A model generated the notes under the pieces. That model did no database searches and had not been told where the DNA came from. It saw nothing but the letters and a program-made list of their open reading frames with translations. A program made the position numbers and the translations under genes. This document shows, in pieces, positions 4,518 through 7,172 of a stretch of DNA of 7,172 bases (position 1 is its first letter; each line of letters opens with the position of its first letter). Source of the stretch: an uncultured Actinomycetes bacterium (GTDB taxonomy: Bacteria > Actinomycetota > Actinomycetes > Nanopelagicales > Nanopelagicaceae); assembly GCA_903875815.1 (NCBI GenBank), contig CAIQXR010000189.1:1-7172 (forward strand), given 5' to 3'.

Positions 4518-5360
4518 ATGCGAATCGCCACCTGGAATCTCCTCCACGCCATGGCCATTCCACCGCGCCCTGCCAATCCCCAGAAAGATATCCGGGAGAT
4601 CAGCACTTTCATCCAAACCCAAGTACGCCCCGATCTCATCGCATTTCAAGAGATTGATAATTTCCAAGAACGATCAGGAAACACCGAGCAGATTAAAAGT
4701 ATCGCCACTCATCTCGGTGCCGATTATTTCTTTTACGCCCCCACCATCATCGGAACTCCTGGTGAGAAATGGGAGAAACACCCCACGCACTCCACGCAGG
4801 TAGAGACTGTATTTGGAAATTCACGAACGCAAGTAGCGAGCTATGGCATTGGCATCGTCAGCAAAATTCCTGTAACCAAATGGGAAGTCATACATCTCGG
4901 ACGATCTCGAATCGGCCTACCCCTTGCCGTTCCTAAAGATGATGGCAAAGGTGTGCGCTTTCTCTATGTGAAAGATGAACCGCGCGTGGCAGTGGCTGCG
5001 ATTCTCGCCAATGGCATCACCGTGATTGCTACCCATCTCTCCTTTGTCCCACTTGTTAATCTCTTTCAATTGCGCAGACTCAAGCGCTGGGCAGCCACCT
5101 TGCCGGGTGAAGCAGTAATCGTCGGCGATCTCAATTTGCCGTGGAGTTTGCCCGCCCGATTCTCAGATGCGCCTCGTGGGAAAAAGTGGCGCTCCCTCAT
5201 AAAGGAAAAGAGTTACCCGTCATGGGGTGCAAAGGTGCAATTTGATTACATCCTTACCCAATCCGAACGCCTTGCAAGCAAGAATGTGAAATCTCCCAAG
5301 CCCTCAGGCTTTAGCGATCATCTTCCGCTAGTAGTAGATCTAAAACTCTCGGGAAATTAA
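4518..5360 (+). CDS. Endonuclease/exonuclease/phosphatase-family hydrolase
   Basis: A 280-residue protein with all hallmarks of the metal-dependent EEP fold: ATWNLLH (Asn7), AFQEID (Glu45), THLS (His173), VGDLNLPW (Asp204, Asn206), FDYILT (Asp243) and SDHLP (Asp267, His268). These are the catalytic and Mg-binding positions in DNase I/ExoIII-like enzymes, so it should be an active phosphodiesterase or phosphatase. The substrate cannot be read from sequence: DNA, RNA or a phosphoester lipid are all possible. No signal peptide or membrane segment is seen, so it is probably cytoplasmic. The frame begins at GTG 4479, but the EEP fold starts at MRIATWN, so ATG 4518 is preferred. It is divergent from nudC and convergent with the AdnB-like gene, and occupies the place of the K+ channel gene (Rv3200c) in mycobacteria. 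Its TAA stop lies in the first unit of a 16-bp array. Confidence 0.88.
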   Translation: MRIATWNLLHAMAIPPRPANPQKDIREISTFIQTQVRPDLIAFQEIDNFQERSGNTEQIKSIATHLGADYFFYAPTIIGTPGEKWEKHPTHSTQVETVFGNSRTQVASYGIGIVSKIPVTKWEVIHLGRSRIGLPLAVPKDDGKGVRFLYVKDEPRVAVAAILANGITVIATHLSFVPLVNLFQLRRLKRWAATLPGEAVIVGDLNLPWSLPARFSDAPRGKKWRSLIKEKSYPSWGAKVQFDYILTQSERLASKNVKSPKPSGFSDHLPLVVDLKLSGN

Positions 5361-5420
5361 ACCTGACGGTATTTAAATCTGAGGGTATTTAAATTTGAGG
5401 GTATTTAAATTTGACGGTAT
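5357..5420. repeat. Tandem array, four 16-bp units at a convergent gene end
   Basis: Units at 5357-5372, 5373-5388, 5389-5404 and 5405-5420 abut exactly, with consensus TTAAATTTGAGGGTAT. Differences are confined to positions 6-8 and 11. Every unit starts with TTAA, which reads TAA on both strands. Unit 1 supplies the stop of the plus-strand gene and unit 4 the stop of the minus-strand gene. Because 16 is not a multiple of three, successive TAA codons fall in successive frames, so the array closes all three frames on both strands. There is no GC-rich hairpin or U-tract. Confidence 0.95.
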
Positions 5421-7172
5421 TGCGTAATGAGCTCCGCGAGTTGGGATTCATCCAAGAGATCAGCTGGGCGAACGGTCTGGTTATCGCCGATGTAATGGAA
5501 AGCAGCACTAATTTTCGAGAGGTCGATTCCAAAGAGCTTGGCGTAAGCAAGGCGATACATCGCTAATTGAATAGCCGCTACCGCTAAATCATCACCGCTC
5601 TTGGCTCGGCCAGTTTTCCAATCCACGACTTCATAGTTCTCGCCGTCCTGATAAACCGCATCGATTCGACCGCGAAGCAAGGTCCCGGCAATAACTGTCT
5701 CAAAGGGAACTTCAACGGCAACCGGGCGCTTGCTCCCCCAGATACTTGCTTGCCATTTCTCTTGAAGTTCTTTGAGTGGGATGGAGTCTTCATCAAAGGG
5801 ATCCGCACTTTCAAAGATGTCATCGTCAAAGAGCAGTGGATCGGTGAATTGCTTCTCCACCCACAAGTGGAACTCGGTTCCGCGACGGGCATATTTATCG
5901 ATGTGATTAGGCATCGGACGGCGCAACGAAAGTGCTAATGCTTCGGGGTTTTGTGAAAGTGCGATCAGCGTGGAGACAGAGAGACGTTCCGGTAGGGGAA
6001 CGGTGAGCGGCGCCGATACTGCAGCGGCTTCATTGATCAACGCCGTTGCATCACTTGCCCAACTATCAACCTCTGGGTCCTCGTACAAGACACAGGTGTA
6101 GCCATTGAAATCGTCAGTGAGCTCAAGCGGTGAATCTGTTTTGACTGCATTCGGAAGCTCAAGCGGCTCTGCCTTGCGAACCAATTCGGCCGATGTGCGA
6201 ATTTTTTCAGCAATGGATATTTCGCGCGGCCACTCACCGGTACGTGGCGTATCGATGGTGGGGTTCTTGCCTTCTGGCTTTTCCATCACGGAGATCAACG
6301 AATCAGATGAATGCGACGCTGCCGTTTCTGCCGCCCAGTTGTAGAGCTCGCTGGGGTCGACCGCTCCTGCACCGGTGACAAACCATGAAGAGGTGCAGAG
6401 AAGTGAAGATTTGGCGCGAGTAAAGGCAACATAGGCCAAGCGAAGTTCTTCTTCATGGCGACGGGAATTCCAGTACTGATAAGAATCTTCCAGCGCTTTC
6501 TTCGTCTCTGAATACGTGGCACCTGTTCCCGATGCAGTATTAGCATCGCGCGGGAATTCAAAGTCATGTAACTGCGCGCTATCACCGCGAAGTTCGATAG
6601 GCAGAGCGCCTGAGTCCTTCAGCCAGTGATCACTTGCTTTTCCGCTACTGGGGAAGTTGCGAACGACTAAGCCAGGAACGGCGACGCAATCCCATTCCGA
6701 GCCTTTTGCAGCATGGATGGTGAGAATTTGAACTGCATCAGAGCTGACATCAACCGATGTTGGCTTCAGGCCACCCTCTTCTTTATCGGCAATCTTTAGC
6801 CATTCGAGGAAGCTAAAGAGTGTTCCGCCATTGCGTTGGAATTTACCGGCCTCATCGAGGAAGGCATCAAGGTGCTTACGACCAGTCTGCCAACCATCGC
6901 GAACTAATACTTCAGTGTCCAAACTCAGGAAGCGTTCGGCCTCCATGATGGCATCGGTAATTGAGCCGCCGAGGTAGCGGCGCAGTAATCGCAATTCGCC
7001 AGCAAATTTAATTAATCGGCTAAAGCCATCATCGCTAAAACCAAACTCCTGATATTTCTTACCGGGGATCAGAGTCTCGAGCAGTTCGAGGGATTCGATG
7101 GCGCTGCCCACAGCAAAGTCATCGGCCTCAAGATTTGCAGCGCTCCCCTGTTCGAGTTGTGCAATCAAGGTC
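5405..7172 (-). CDS. adnB: AdnB-like UvrD/RecB-family helicase-nuclease, 5' partial
   Basis: The frame is open to the right edge; the TTG at 7168 is just an internal codon. The visible 588 codons are the C-terminal part. Counting from that TTG, residues 147-163 (QILTIHAAKGSEWDCV) are helicase motif V and 242-253 (LRLAYVAFTRAK) motif VI. After a variable linker comes a RecB-type nuclease module: GTEFHLWVE with His434, GRIDAVY with Asp503, VVDWKTG with Asp516 and Lys518, and QLAMY with Gln534 and Tyr538. All motif positions are intact and there are no iron-sulfur cysteines in the module. AdnA and AdnB form the actinobacterial RecBCD-like motor-nuclease that resects double-strand breaks. Both subunits share this domain order. 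Position next to the nudC-uvrD2 block favours AdnB over AdnA, so the symbol rests partly on gene order. The last codons and TAA stop are unit 4 of the 16-bp array. Confidence 0.82.
   Translation of the reverse strand, partial: TLIAQLEQGSAANLEADDFAVGSAIESLELLETLIPGKKYQEFGFSDDGFSRLIKFAGELRLLRRYLGGSITDAIMEAERFLSLDTEVLVRDGWQTGRKHLDAFLDEAGKFQRNGGTLFSFLEWLKIADKEEGGLKPTSVDVSSDAVQILTIHAAKGSEWDCVAVPGLVVRNFPSSGKASDHWLKDSGALPIELRGDSAQLHDFEFPRDANTASGTGATYSETKKALEDSYQYWNSRRHEEELRLAYVAFTRAKSSLLCTSSWFVTGAGAVDPSELYNWAAETAASHSSDSLISVMEKPEGKNPTIDTPRTGEWPREISIAEKIRTSAELVRKAEPLELPNAVKTDSPLELTDDFNGYTCVLYEDPEVDSWASDATALINEAAAVSAPLTVPLPERLSVSTLIALSQNPEALALSLRRPMPNHIDKYARRGTEFHLWVEKQFTDPLLFDDDIFESADPFDEDSIPLKELQEKWQASIWGSKRPVAVEVPFETVIAGTLLRGRIDAVYQDGENYEVVDWKTGRAKSGDDLAVAAIQLAMYRLAYAKLFGIDLSKISAAFHYIGDNQTVRPADLLDESQLAELITQYRQI

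Noticed and set aside
4142..4803. Plus-strand frames over nudC and the EEP gene start
   Set aside because: Shadows of conserved genes in other frames, with no recognisable protein features.
5584..6585. Alternative frames within the AdnB-like gene
   Set aside because: They overlap intact helicase and nuclease motifs of the main frame and show none of their own.
1..7172. tRNA, rRNA, insertion sequence or prophage remnant
   Set aside because: No cloverleaf-like pattern, transposase, terminal inverted repeats or integrase motifs were seen on either strand.

Overview
The window comes from an actinobacterium of moderate G+C (near half by eye, well below mycobacteria or streptomycetes). The evidence is a WhiB7-type Wbl regulator with an AT-hook, a UvrD2-type helicase, an actinobacterial NudC and an AdnB-type helicase-nuclease. 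Apart from one gene they lie in the order known from the Mycobacterium tuberculosis block adnA-adnB-(K+ channel)-nudC-uvrD2-mycoredoxin-whiB7, with an Rv3196-like gene on the opposite strand. A free-living aquatic actinobacterial lineage is plausible, but the sequence does not fix it.

Layout. Positions 1-944 (+) hold the 3' part of a ThiF/cyclodehydratase-like protein, open at the left edge. It converges on whiB7 (1033-1419, -). Upstream of whiB7 is a long leader of about 410 nt. It has a probable promoter (1836-1880), an alanine-rich upstream ORF that looks leaderless (1619-1828), a strong intrinsic terminator facing whiB7 (1561-1601), and a purine-rich spacer ending in a Shine-Dalgarno. This is the layout of a ribosome-mediated attenuator. 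Next come uvrD2 (1871-3538, -) and nudC (3516-4460, -), which overlap. A divergent 57-bp gap follows, then an endonuclease/exonuclease/phosphatase-family gene (4518-5360, +) in the slot the K+ channel occupies in mycobacteria. The right side is the C-terminal part of an AdnB-like helicase-nuclease (5405-7172, -), open at the right edge.

Together the minus-strand genes suggest a DNA-repair, nucleotide-clearance and stress-response block: end resection (AdnB), helicase (UvrD2), NAD-type dinucleotide hydrolysis (NudC) and a translation-stress resistance regulator (WhiB7).

The most unusual feature is that both convergent gene junctions are short tandem-repeat arrays and almost nothing else. One is 5 x 24 bp (921-1040), the other 4 x 16 bp (5357-5420). 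In each, the outermost units supply the stop codons of the two flanking genes. In the 24-bp array a single substitution in the last unit creates the whiB7 stop codon; a consensus unit would be read through. The second main point is the whiB7 attenuator with its alanine-rich uORF. There is no gene-free stretch over 300 bases if the uORF is accepted; without it, 1420-1870 is leader.
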